DNA of 64,000 nucleotides from Lactarius indigo (taxonomy: Eukaryota; Basidiomycota; Agaricomycetes; Russulales; Russulaceae). A model generated the notes under the pieces. The model searched no databases. It saw nothing but the letters and a program-made list of their open reading frames with translations, and had not been told where the DNA came from. Shown here piece by piece: positions 21,157-31,750 of this stretch. The position numbers and the translations under genes were made by a program. The stretch lies in assembly GCA_025766275.1 (NCBI GenBank), contig JAFKAC010000096.1:152647-216646 (forward strand). The letters run 5' to 3'. Within the stretch, counting starts at the first letter, position 1. Each line of letters begins with the position of its first letter.

Positions 21157-23228
21157 ATGACTGACTGGAAAAGTCCCGCTGTTGTCACTGCGGAATATTG
21201 TGTGTCACTTGTGTTTCCAACATTTTTAACTATTTACATTGACATTACAGTCGCGCTCCTCAAGCTTTACCACGCCATATGGGGTGTTCTCATGTTCGCT
21301 CTGTCATTCTCAGCCTCGTAAAGTCAATGATTAAATTTCTTACACAAGCTGGGAGTTCGTCGTGAACATCGGATTCGAATACTCTGTCTTCACCGGGAAG
21401 CGAAAGTTTCGCTCATCATTTTTGGTACGTTGCGCGCAGCATCCCAGACAGAAATGCGAGATGATGAACTTAAGCTGGTACATACAGCTTTATTTGGGGA
21501 TCCGGTGGTGCCCTTTGTTCTGCGTCATTACTATACTCGTAGGACTCGACCCAGTAAAGCGGATCAACTGCGAGGTATCTTGGACTTTCACCCTATTGAG
21601 TCAGATTACGAGCCTGAAATTCTACCCAGGCTGTTGTCATCCTTGTCTTCGTGAGATTATAGGCCATTTCCTTGATTATATGCTAACATTGGGGCCACGT
21701 ACTAGTTGTTTTCATACCTTTCTATAGCTTGTGCCGAGGCCATGATCGTGCTGCGCATGTGAGTAGAGACCTCGGCGGTAGAGACTCTATTTTCTAATTC
21801 CTCTCTGCACATCACTGATACGACACTCTCAGTGCAGCAATATGGGGGCAAAACAAGATCGCTGTATCAATCGCTGCCGCTGCCTGGCTCGCCGATGCTG
21901 GTACCCTCATCCGTAGTATGTTCATTTTCATTTCATCTTCCGGATATTTCAAGCACGTGACCCGGGATCGCGCGATCAGGTGTAGTCCTTGTTCGTGGAA
22001 CTTGGGAAGAAAGCTCGGGCGGAGCCGTTTGCAAAGTGATGAATACACTCGAAACCAGAACGAACATTCTTGTCTCTTTAGTCACTCAATTGGTGCTTCT
22101 TGCACTCATGCTCACGGGGCTCTTGCGCTGGGACAATGCCCGCCAGAAAGGCGGGGTCTGGTGGCTCCTGTATACCCAGGTCAGTATGTTATCATCTCGG
22201 ATACTGCAGCACGCACCACGATGATGTTCTAGGCTGACCATGACGACAGGGCTTGGCGTGGATGATAATTGTCGCCGCGGCCGAGGCACCCATCGTAGTA
22301 CGTTTTCCAAAAATGGAAATTACCCAGGTGACTGATATGAGCTCGCCAGGTTTTCATTCTGTTGAACCTGAATGGTATGCAGTACATTTCTTTCATACGA
22401 AGAGATCATTTATTCACCAAAAGGGTGTTTTCACAGATCCCATGAACCTTGTACGTGATGAAGTAAATATTGTGAACAAGCGACTGATGGACCCGATATC
22501 GTAGATGTTTCAACTCCCTGAAAGTCGGTGTCTCGTCCCGAGGGAATCATGCGAATTTGCTAATTTTTTTTCCTTTTTCTTCAGTGATTACTATGACCAT
22601 AGGTGCTTCAAGGGTGTACCGTGGACTGTCGGACTATGTCCACAAAGAATCCAACGTCCACATGAGTAGAGGGTTTCCAGTGAGACAGCTACCGATTGAT
22701 AGCTTTGTAGCCCGGCCAGGTCGACACTCCCTCGCACCGGTGACAAGGGGTACGCTGGACGGACATATACTCGAAATGGATATTCTGGCACTGCCAAATG
22801 ATAAAATGCAGTGGGCTGGCACACCAGACGTTGTCAGAAACGACTGCATTAGATAGACAGAACAAATGCACTTTCCTGGCACACTAGATGTCGTCAGAAA
22901 CAACTGAAGCACCAGGTGTGCTTAAGTACACCGATAGGAGCGTAAGTACACGTGGAATAATGAGAACGGCCATCCGCCCTCCATTGGAAACGAAGCACAA
23001 ATGACATCTCAATCGAGTAGAGGGCAATGGATTGTCCCTGATTATACTCGTAAAGTAAAGTTCAAATACCAAACAAAGTATCTAAGGATCGTGATACTAG
23101 ACCACACCTCGGTGCGTCTTACTTCCTCTCATGCCCGAAGCCGAGGCAACTCGCGCGTGAACGCACAGCATGTCAATACCAAGACACCGGGAGTACATGA
23201 CGAATGGGAGGGAAAATCGAGTTGCGTA
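21157..23228 (+). pseudogene. DUF6533-like membrane protein gene, copy C (last exon interrupted)
   Basis: The start reads MTDWKSPAVVTAEY, followed by the same exon series as copy B: WEFVVNIGFEYSVFTGKRKF (about 21,352-21,425), LYLGIRWCPLFCVITILVGL, AAIWGQNKIAVSIAAAAWLA (about 21,836), LVTQLVLLALMLTGLLRWDN (about 22,080), GLAWMIIVAAAEAPIV, VFILLNLNDPMNL, MFQLPE and IMTIGASRVYRGLSDYVHKE (22,592 on). The last exon is broken at 22,797 by a 381-bp insert; its tail, TNGRENRVA and a stop, resumes at 23,179-23,228. A shorter read-through protein ending inside the insert is possible. Confidence 0.6.
22798..23178. mobile_element. 381-bp insert flanked by CCAA in copy C last exon
   Basis: Units A and B read CACCGCCAAGACACC; here CCAA at 22,794-22,797 and CCAA at 23,179-23,182 flank foreign DNA. 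The insert contains two imperfect copies of a roughly 45-bp segment (about 22,806 and 22,864) with CTGGCACAC and GTCAGAAAC cores. No ORF and no clear terminal repeats are seen. A small transposon, or a solo LTR with a 4-bp duplication, is possible. Confidence 0.45.
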
Positions 23229-24684
23229 GGTGCCATGCTTCATATCAGATCGAAACTAATCGACACAAGCACGCCGTCGAGACGCTGGAACGAAGAAGAG
23301 CGTTGCTCTGGTCCGAAATGCGGGGCCTTCGTACTTCCGCAGACCAACTCCATGCAGCCGACCCAGCCTTAGCAGACAAATTCGCCGTCATCAATCGGAA
23401 GCTCGAGTCGGTGGATATGTCTGTCGCGCAGAGCGGGAACGAAGAGGTGGGCGATAGCGAAACTAGAACTGAGGACCGCGAGGGGATGGACTTGATTGGT
23501 AACTTAGTCTTGTTACCACGCAGCGGAAACTTTTGGAAGAGCGTAACTTTCTCATCTCTCGTATACAAACTCTTTCAGGCTTGGAGAATTTCCTGAGACC
23601 ACAGTCATTTGATGCCCTTAATTCTGCTGCAGCACATGGACCCGTCATTATCATTAACCAATCCGATTGGCGCTCGGACATCATCATTCTACACAGGGAT
23701 TTACCCCCTTCCGTTATCGCCACTCAGCCCGACTTCCACGATCGCGCGAATGCACTCAAGGACCAATTACTCCGCGTCCGAAAGGAGAACGGTCTCGATT
23801 CAGAGGACTATGGTCACAATCTAGCTTCCGTCCTCGCGGATCTATACGAGCTCGTGGGAAAACCAGTCGTCGAGAGACTCCGCCAGTTAAACGTTCCGGA
23901 GAAATCTCGTGTCTTGTGGTGTCCAACATCCGCCTTCTGTTCCCTTCCCCTCCACGCGATGGGTCCAATTCCCTCAGACGATGGCGACGAAATTTACTTT
24001 ATGGACCTGTATATCCCTTCGTAGTATACCCCGACGCTCGCTGCACTCATCGAAGCTCGCAAGTCTGGCCCACGACCTAAAACCCTTGACAAGCCTTCGC
24101 TACTTCTGGTAGCACAGCCAGAAACCCTGCCTGGCGCATGGGGTGAAATCGACGTCCTAGAAGCTGCAGGAGCGCCTGTGACAGCTCTCGTTTCTGCAAC
24201 GGCGACGCCTGAGACCGTAGTGGAGGGCCTCAAGGATCACCGCTTCGCACATTTCGTGTGTCACGGCTTACTGGAGCCTGGAAAACCATTCGATGCTTCG
24301 TTCGAACTTCACGGAGACAAACTCACCCTACTCGAGATCGTCCGATCGCAACTTCCCACCGCAGAATTTGCGTTCCTTTCTGCTTGTCACACTGCCGAGC
24401 TGACCGAAGATAGCATCGCCGACGAAGGACTGCACCTTGCGGCCGCAATGCAATTTTGTGGCTTCCGGAGCGTCATCGGGACGATGTGGGCCATGGCCGA
24501 TACGGACGGCGCTGACCTATCTCAGTATTTCTACAAATCCATTTTCTCAGAAAGCCCAGGCCGGAAAGGGGTGCCATATTATGAAAGGTCTGCGAGGGCG
24601 CTTCAGTTCGCTGTGAAGAAGTTGCGGAGGAAGAGAGGGATGACGCTTGAGCGATGGGTCAACTTTGTTCACTATGGTGCATGA
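23227..24684 (+). pseudogene. 5'-truncated, frame-broken CHAT-domain gene
   Basis: It corresponds to the C-terminal half of the intact CHAT gene at 26,482-29,616, from YQIET onward (ETLERRRALLWSEMRGLRTS). There are two breaks. About 23,520 one base is missing, shifting LLPR into QRKLLEERNFLIS. At about 24,021-24,026 the triplet GTA is duplicated (TCG TAG TAT against TCG TAT), placing an in-frame stop before YTPTL. After that the frame is open to the normal end (RWVNFVHYGA). The catalytic pair is retained, HFVCHG and SACHTAEL. It begins only a few bases after the stop of DUF6533 copy C, so it has lost its TPR half by recombination. Confidence 0.8.
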
Positions 24685-26360
24685 TCTGGCGTCGTGAGTT
24701 GTCTAAATTGTGGATACGTTCTCCGTGCTCACGTCTTATCTATAGCATAACGTAGTTCGGATTTTAAGTGGCATCGTGGCGTGACCATGCTGGTAACTTG
24801 CTTGATTGCGGAGTACTCATGTAGGATATTACGATTGTTGCTTAACCACGACCAGAATCTGTAGGGTAGACGTACTCGCCACAGGAGAGCGACATACGTG
24901 CTTGTATGTGTAAGTTGGTTTGCAATCAGATTTATCGTGAAATGGGCGATATAGTGAATGGACAAGGATTGGTGCGAGACCGACAGGCGGAGCAAATTCC
25001 TGAGAGATGGGTCAGGCCTATATCAGGAACCGACCAAGGGTGCGTCACGATATGAGAAAATGGCGATGCTTGGGCCAATATGATAGCAGTCTTACGAACA
25101 TGGCTCTGAGTGTGTCATTGATTGGATTCGACTGAGTTGCTCAGGGACCATACCGGGATCACGCCTGGGAGAGGACTTGGACGGAACACGAAATAGATTC
25201 AGCAAGAAAGAGGCGGATTGTGTACACGGAGGAACTCAGTACCTAAGATCGAATCGAAGTAAGTAGAAAGGAGGGGGAAGGTAAAGGGTGAGCAGGAGCT
25301 AACTATAAAATAATAATAAGAAGAAACATACATATGGCCTCACTTAGTTAAAGTGTGGAGTTGTTATGGTGACTTCACGGTGGGGGGCTGTGTGTACAAA
25401 GCCGAGGACATGAACAATGCCAGTGGCATTACTAGGACAACACGAGAGATGGGAAGGGGGTGACGATCGGGCCGCTTGACGGGGGTCGTGAGGGGAGGGG
25501 ACGGCGGAAAGCACCAGAAGGCGACTCGGAGTGGAGGGGGGATCGAACGAATGGGAGTATAAAAAGGTGACGGAAAGGGAGAGAGTGGGATGTCCGAGTT
25601 AACGTGTCAACTTGTAGCTCAATGCGCTGACGTGGGCTCGAGGTTAAGATCGGATTGGGAAGAGCAACACGCGCAAGCCATACGAACATGCATCGCATGA
25701 GGCTGCGCGCCCAATACGCTGTGCTCGGAGCTTCTCATTCACCGTGAAAATGAGACACCGGGTCCAGGAAAGACCAATTAGTACTATCACTGGCAGGGAA
25801 GCCCCAACTTGAAGTTTTTTTTACTTACACTGGGATTCTTTGAATCCCTTGCACATTGAAATAGTCACATTCCTCGATCCGGCTCCACCCTCCTAAATCC
25901 CTTGGTGTATCAGAGTGTCCCGTATATGCTTGCGAAGTTCGTAATACATTCTTAATCAGCTTTTGAGTCCAAATGATAGTAAGAAGGAACCGTAAAAACA
26001 AAGCGGAGGTCACTTGGCGGGAGGTCAAATGTAGAGTGGGCACGTGACCCTCAGGCTGGCAACCAATAGAAATCGTTCACTGGCAATCGTCTAGCATCTT
26101 TGCATATCACCACAGGTGTCAGAGAATTATCGTGAAATTACTGGCTAACATCTGGGTACTTTAAGGGGTCCCATTCCACACTTGCGCATGTTTCAGAACG
26201 GGCGCTATCGTTGCTTCTCTTCAGGTTGGCTGTGCCTCTAGCATGCCGCAAACATGTGTAGGAAAAGAAGTAGATTTCGTGGTACCGCCTCCCGGTGCTT
26301 ATGAGCACGCATGATGCGGCGGTAGGCATTGACTCAGGGAAATTTTTCTGCTTGAAATAT
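24685..26360. other. Gene-free DNA between the two CHAT loci
   Basis: 24,720-25,010 is the CHAT 3' flank also seen near 1130-1345. 25,050-25,240 is a diverged match to the start of the tandem unit (compare 1530-1690: GCGATG, GGGCCAAT, AGTCTTACGAA, CAGCAAGAAAGAGGCGG). 25,250-26,360 contains no frame or RNA that I can support. Confidence 0.5.
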
Positions 26361-26481
26361 ATCATGACTGAGGCGGTTGACCCTCTTCGTCGCTCGTCTC
26401 CTTTTCCTCGACATATCATAACCCACTGATTTTCCAGCCTTGACCCATGGCCACCTCAGAGTTTCCATGTAAGTTCCAGTC

Positions 26482-29400
26482 TTGTGTCTGACATTCAGCC
26501 TTTCCACTGCCGCTCGAAAGCTAAGCGCGCCTTTAGTCACTATTTTCCAGGTCGAGAAAGAGATTCTCGAACACAACCGTCTTCTCGCATTGTCACCTCG
26601 ACCAGATCCTCGTCGCCCTACTCACCTCCTGCACTCGGCGATACTACGAACCATGCGCAATGAATTGTCACCTCAGAAGGGCGACCTCGACGTGTCCACC
26701 ACCCATCTCACAGAAGCTGTTCTTCTCCCGTTCCAAACAAGTCAAGAAGTGGTCTATATGTTTTTCCAGCTCGCATCTATCCTCCTTTCACGCTCCTCAC
26801 AGTACGAACAACCCGAGGATATCGTGTCCTCAGTTAAATACTTTCGCTTTCTTCGAACGAACTTCTATCCCCTCGGCACTTTCAACATCCCGCATTATCA
26901 GCTTACATCGCGTCTGGTTCGAGCGCTGTCCATGAAATTGATGTCAGGGTCCGGCGGTACGACACAGGACATGGAGGAGATGGTGGCCCTTACTCACGAA
27001 ATCCTCTACTCTGGCGGCGTCTCGAGTCTCACGACAAGCGACCTAATCGATGCCATTGTACCATTCTCTATTGCTGTTGCCGAGACACACCGTCTAAATG
27101 ATGCGAACCAGCCTCCCGAGCGGGTCATCCAAGTCCTACGAAAGGCAATGGTACTTATACCAGACTTGCGCGTCTCCCATGCACTTGCTCACTGTCTTGC
27201 TGTTCGTTTCCTGATGGCGCACGACCTTTCTGATTACGAGGAGGCGATAGCCATCGCGGACAAAACCGTCGCTGCACACTCCCCTGGGGATCGTCTAACA
27301 CCGACGCAGAGACACTCCATAGAGCTAATCAAAGTGCTCGCTGTGTCCCGGTTGAACTCGTACTCGCGCCCGGAGTATTTGGAGGATGCCATTCACCGCC
27401 TTCACACTTTAACTTGCCTCCCATCCCTTCCGGACCAAGATCGCGCCCGTTTAGCTGTCTCCCTAGACAACTGCGAGCGGCAGCGCTTTAATTACTTTGG
27501 TATCACCGGGAACTCAAGAGAAACACCTCCCAATCCCTCGGGGGAATACCTTACCTATTTCTTCTTTCAGAGACCTGCTCCGCGCGATTGGGGTACAGCA
27601 CAATTGCTAGAGAAAGTGGAACTGCTCAAGGAAATTCTCGGCACAATTCCAGATGTCAGGATAACGGATGTAGAAGCGGCTGTCGAGCTAGGCCGGTCAC
27701 TACTCCCTTCACAACACTCTATAAGTAATGATCGACTGTGGTACTTGCCCGCTATCGTGTTCGCTCAGATCCTCCATCAAGCACATCAATGCACGAACAG
27801 ATTGGATTACCTCGATGAAGCAATCACCACGCATCGTGATCTCCGCAATGTATCAGCCCAAAAGCCGGTCCACTACCAAATGGGAGAGGGGCTTCTTCGG
27901 TCTTTGATCGCACGCTGCAATTTGTTGCATCTCGAACAAGATATCGAAGAGGTCATGCAACTCTTCCCCGAGGTCGTAAATGATGGATCTACGGAGGCAT
28001 TCCGTCGGTTCCAGATTTCGTATGGGTGGGCACACAACGCACGAATCCATGCGCATCCTTCGACTTCTATTGCATATAAGACGGCCATGTCACTAATGGA
28101 AGAGACTCTCGTTTTTTCACCGACTTTACAAATCCAGCATTTTCTCCTCGTCCGCGTTCCCACGGAAGTGAGGGGGTTGCCCTTGGACTATGCATCGTAC
28201 CAGATCGAAACGGGTCAAATAAAACAGGCCATAGAGACTCTGGAACGAGGAAGAGCGCTACTCTGGTCTGAAATGCGAGGCCTTCGTACCTCGACCGATC
28301 AGCTCCGTACGGCCGACCCCGCCCTAGCAGAAAGATTCGCGGCCATCAATCGGGACCTAGAGAAGGTGACAATGTCGGTTGCGCAAAACGAGAACATGGA
28401 AATGGGCGATGGCGAAGCCGGGCCCGGGATGGACGCGTTTGGTCGTCTTCTCTTGCGACAGAGGAAGCTTTCGGAGGAACGTGGTTCACTTATCACTCAC
28501 ATCCAATCCCTTTCAGGCCTTGTAAATTTCCTAAAACCACTGCCATTTGACGCCCTCAATTGTGCTGCAGTACATGGTCCTGTCATTATCATCAATCAAT
28601 CCCGATGGCGCTCGGATATCATCATCCTGCACAAAGATTCGCCTCCTTCTGTCATCTTCACTCCTCCCAACTTCCACAATCGTGCGAACCAGCTAAGGGA
28701 CCAATTGTTGCGCACTCAAAAGGAGAAGGGACTCGATTCAATAGACTACGATCTCACTCTAGCTTCTGTCCTCGCAGATCTATACGAGCTTGTGGGAAGA
28801 CCAGTCATCGAGAGACTCCACCAGTTAAACATTCCGGAAAAATCTCGTGTCTGGTGGTGCCCGACATCCGCCTTCTGTTCCCTTCCTCTCCATGCGATGG
28901 GTCCTATTCCGTCCGACAATGGCGACAGGCTTTACTTTATGGATCTGTACATCTGTTCGTATACCCCGACGCTCTCCGCGCTCATCGAATCTCGCAAACC
29001 TGGCTCATCCAAAACATTGTCTAGCCCTTCGTTGCTTCTTGTAGCGCAGCCAGAAACCCTGCCTGGGGCACGGAGCGAGATCGATGTCGTACAAGCTGTA
29101 GGATCGCCGGTGACAACTCTCGTTTCGGAAAAGGCGACACCCACTGCAGTGATAGCGGGCCTCAGGGACCACCGATTCGTTCATTTTGTTTGTCACGGTT
29201 TACTGGAGACAGGTAAACCGTTCGACGCTTCGTTTGAACTTCACGGAGACAATCTTACCCTCCTGAAAATCGTCCGATCTCAACTTCCTGCTGCAGAATG
29301 TGCCTTCCTTTCTGCTTGTCACACTGCCGAGCTGACAGAAGCCAGCATTGCCGACGAAGGACTTCACCTTGCGGCTGCCATGCAATTCTGCGGCTTCCGG

Positions 29401-29616
29401 AGCGTCATCGGGACGATGTGGGCTATGGCCGATACAGACGGCGCGGACTTGTCTAAGCATTTCTACAAATATGTTTTTTCAGAGAGCCCAGGCCGGAGAG
29501 GAGTTCCACATTACGAGAGATCTGCAAGGGCGCTTCAGTTTGCTGTGAAGAAGCTGCGGAGGAAGAGAGGGATCACACTAGAGCGATGGGTCAACTTTGT
29601 TCATTTTGGCGCGTAA
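26482..29616 (+). CDS. TPR-type CHAT-domain protein (caspase-like cysteine protease family), about 1044 aa
   Basis: CHAT (caspase HetF associated with TPRs) domains are clan-CD-like peptidase folds related to caspases and separase. The N-terminal 700 residues are helical, with degenerate TPR-like units (for example YEEAIAIADKTVA, YLDEAITTHRDLRN, KQAIETLERGRALLWSEMR). The CHAT domain covers about residues 715-1044, with the expected dyad His905 (HFVCHG) and Cys946 (LSACHTAEL), then GVPHYERSARAL and RWVNFVHFGA. The frame is uninterrupted. The 5' end is unsure: a good donor (GTAAGT, 26,471) and acceptor (TTTTCCAG, ending 26,550) would put a coding exon upstream, but the in-phase upstream frame from ATG 26,363 has a TGA near 26,423. 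No signal peptide or membrane segment, so probably cytosolic. Fungal CHAT proteins are suspected in cell-death or self-recognition; the substrate is unknown. Confidence 0.88.
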   Translation: MCLTFSLSTAARKLSAPLVTIFQVEKEILEHNRLLALSPRPDPRRPTHLLHSAILRTMRNELSPQKGDLDVSTTHLTEAVLLPFQTSQEVVYMFFQLASILLSRSSQYEQPEDIVSSVKYFRFLRTNFYPLGTFNIPHYQLTSRLVRALSMKLMSGSGGTTQDMEEMVALTHEILYSGGVSSLTTSDLIDAIVPFSIAVAETHRLNDANQPPERVIQVLRKAMVLIPDLRVSHALAHCLAVRFLMAHDLSDYEEAIAIADKTVAAHSPGDRLTPTQRHSIELIKVLAVSRLNSYSRPEYLEDAIHRLHTLTCLPSLPDQDRARLAVSLDNCERQRFNYFGITGNSRETPPNPSGEYLTYFFFQRPAPRDWGTAQLLEKVELLKEILGTIPDVRITDVEAAVELGRSLLPSQHSISNDRLWYLPAIVFAQILHQAHQCTNRLDYLDEAITTHRDLRNVSAQKPVHYQMGEGLLRSLIARCNLLHLEQDIEEVMQLFPEVVNDGSTEAFRRFQISYGWAHNARIHAHPSTSIAYKTAMSLMEETLVFSPTLQIQHFLLVRVPTEVRGLPLDYASYQIETGQIKQAIETLERGRALLWSEMRGLRTSTDQLRTADPALAERFAAINRDLEKVTMSVAQNENMEMGDGEAGPGMDAFGRLLLRQRKLSEERGSLITHIQSLSGLVNFLKPLPFDALNCAAVHGPVIIINQSRWRSDIIILHKDSPPSVIFTPPNFHNRANQLRDQLLRTQKEKGLDSIDYDLTLASVLADLYELVGRPVIERLHQLNIPEKSRVWWCPTSAFCSLPLHAMGPIPSDNGDRLYFMDLYICSYTPTLSALIESRKPGSSKTLSSPSLLLVAQPETLPGARSEIDVVQAVGSPVTTLVSEKATPTAVIAGLRDHRFVHFVCHGLLETGKPFDASFELHGDNLTLLKIVRSQLPAAECAFLSACHTAELTEASIADEGLHLAAAMQFCGFRSVIGTMWAMADTDGADLSKHFYKYVFSESPGRRGVPHYERSARALQFAVKKLRRKRGITLERWVNFVHFGA

Positions 29617-30670
29617 TCGTATATTAGTGTGAGTGAGTTGTCAAACGATCTGTGTATGTACGTCCTCCGTGCTTACAGCTTTCCGGCAGCGGGTAGAGTT
29701 ACTCGGGTTATGAGAGGCGTCGTGTTGCGATCAAACTCAGGCTGCTTGTAGTGTGGAGGGTATTTTGACTAATTGTCCATTCCAAATATCTCTGTGGAAC
29801 ATTTGACCGGGAACTAGTTACCATGTGATCAATTGAAGGGATGTAGGCATTCAAGCAAACGTTCAGATGTGCAGTTTATTTCATGTGAGCAGTTGTAAGG
29901 TTTTTTTTTTTTAAAAATCCATTTACGTGCGCCTTGGGGCCTAATACCCTATGTAGCACGAGTCTAAGTATCTAATACATGAAGTTTGCATCCGTGTATG
30001 GTCTGTGTATCATAAGTCCCCCCCACTCCCTCCCGGGAGTGGCTTGGCTTCCCGTCAAGCGTTGAGTAGAGAGGGGCGGGTGGTCCACCTTGGCGAGAGT
30101 TGCAAGCCGAGGTGTGGATCTTGCGCGGTCTTGTTGGCGCGTTTGGGGCTTGCTCCTACGTCTTCTGCTTTACCCAGCGAGTCTTGAGTGGGCCTGCGAG
30201 GCACGGCGAATTGTGGGGATGAGAGGGAGAGATGTGGGTGGGTGGGGTGATGTGTGTGTTGGGTGTGAGGTGTCGGTGTGGGGGTCCGGAATCATTTGAC
30301 CGTGTCTCCTTTTTCCACGCTCATTTTCTGCCCTATCCCTGTTTCCTGCCCCCTGAGTTTGGCGCTGTGTTGCTCAGCGAGAATCTTCCTGAGTCTTGTA
30401 TGTATTTGATCAGTGGGATAATCGACTTGGGGTCTTGTAGTAGCTTTTACGTAGAGTCCCTCTGTCGCCCTTCCGACCCCTTTTCATCAGCAACCTCTCT
30501 AAGAGATAATGCTTCCCTCCGCAGAGGGTCTCGCAAGAAGGAATCGACTAGTCCAGGTGGCGAATCTGGACAGGGGGCACGACGCATCTTTTCTTAGTTG
30601 CAGCTTACATTTCAAGACCCGCTGCAACATCACTCGACGGTTACAAGAGAGAATAACCGGAACACCGACT
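29617..30670. other. Gene-free DNA after the CHAT gene
   Basis: Contains a T13-A5 run (about 29,901-29,918) and a GT/GGGTG-rich patch at 30,220-30,290. Nothing coding is supportable. Confidence 0.4.
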
Positions 30671-31645
30671 CTAGTTCTGGCCAGCGATGAACTCAATTGA
30701 TCTGTTGGTGGCTGCAAATTGCATACTACGAGCGTGCGCCTTGCAGATCACAAAATCAACACTGGTAATCCTATCTGGAATAGAGTAGGAAAATCTAGTG
30801 TGATCAGGCCCGACATTGGCACACGGCTTACCGCTTGATGCATATATATAGGCACAGCATACAGCCGCATCGAATTCTCTTTCCACCAAGGGTCCCATTA
30901 AGGGCGGCGCTGACGGAGTGTTTTTCGGGCCACTGAGAGGTTTTGACAACATCAGGACCACTTCACCCTTTGTAGGGGCGCTTTTCTTCTGACCAGGGCA
31001 CTCATGTTTGCGTCTCTTGTTTCGAGATTCGAACGTATTCCCACAGAGACGGCAGGTCTTCCGGTCTTGCTTACGAGCCTTAAGCCCACTAGCAGCCCGA
31101 GAATCCTGTTTTCCCATCCTGACACGTTCACGCTTTGCAGCACGCGCACGTTTCCTAGCCATTCTCTTGATCTCATGTCTGGCCCGGTTTTCCAGGGTCT
31201 CGCTCTTCTTCAAAGCAAAGAAATCCCCAGCCGAGACGCCATTCAAGACATCAAGTAAAAACACAAATAAAATTTTCTTAACTTTTTCAACAGAGCGTGG
31301 CGTCAGTCGCTTCCCATCACCCAGAGTCCATATGAATTTAGCCACGACCTTAGAATGGTAATCCTTTTTCAAGACTACCCAGTCAAACACGCCAAACGCA
31401 TCCTTAGATGCCTCTGTGATGTTAGAGATTAATTTGTCCCGCGAGATGAAATAGCGGCGACGCGCAATGTTGAGAAGATCGAAGACCGAAAGGTCCTCGG
31501 AAATATCGATTCCGGAGGTGTTGAACCTCTCCACATTAGTGGAGACAATACCAGCTTCCTTTTGAGGAGAAGCAGGAGGGCTCGTAGCAAGGGGGGCGTG
31601 AGCGGGCACCAAAGAAACAATTGAAGAAGATTGAGTAGAAGACAT
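30671..31645 (-). CDS. Hypothetical protein with one C2HC zinc-finger-like motif (324 aa)
   Basis: A single-exon frame. I take the second region of Met codons (MSSTQSSSIVS, 31,645) as start, since the first 22 codons from 31,711 look like leader. A Ser/Pro-rich N-terminus is followed by a helical, basic middle (VLKKDYHSKVVAKFIWTLGD) and a strongly basic stretch (RMARKRARAAKRERVRMGKQ), probably nuclear or nucleic-acid-binding. Next is C-R-L-C, 12 residues, H-E-C: a C2HC finger near residues 190-210. I do not recognise a family. It is convergent with nothing and lies tail-to-head with the dehydrogenase gene 106 bp away on the same strand. Confidence 0.55.
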   Translation of the reverse strand: MSSTQSSSIVSLVPAHAPLATSPPASPQKEAGIVSTNVERFNTSGIDISEDLSVFDLLNIARRRYFISRDKLISNITEASKDAFGVFDWVVLKKDYHSKVVAKFIWTLGDGKRLTPRSVEKVKKILFVFLLDVLNGVSAGDFFALKKSETLENRARHEIKRMARKRARAAKRERVRMGKQDSRAASGLKARKQDRKTCRLCGNTFESRNKRRKHECPGQKKSAPTKGEVVLMLSKPLSGPKNTPSAPPLMGPLVEREFDAAVCCAYIYASSGKPCANVGPDHTRFSYSIPDRITSVDFVICKAHARSMQFAATNRSIEFIAGQN

Positions 31646-31750
31646 AAAGCGTAAAAGAACTAGTTGTAAGGTTCTTCGCGACATGTGCCACTTATTACAA
31701 TACAAAAACATCGCTTTTCTCCCCTTGGATCCTACGGCCTGCGAGTGTGA

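Larger units (their letters stand above)
20029..23232 (+). repeat. Tandem unit C (5'-truncated, 3' end recombined)
   Basis: Homology with unit A starts at its position 1690 (AAATGGAACG), so about 200 bp of the unit start is missing. It runs through the gene copy C and stops at the last-exon stop codon near 23,227, where CHAT sequence takes over; the 1.6-kb 3' flank present in A and B is absent. Confidence 0.7.
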
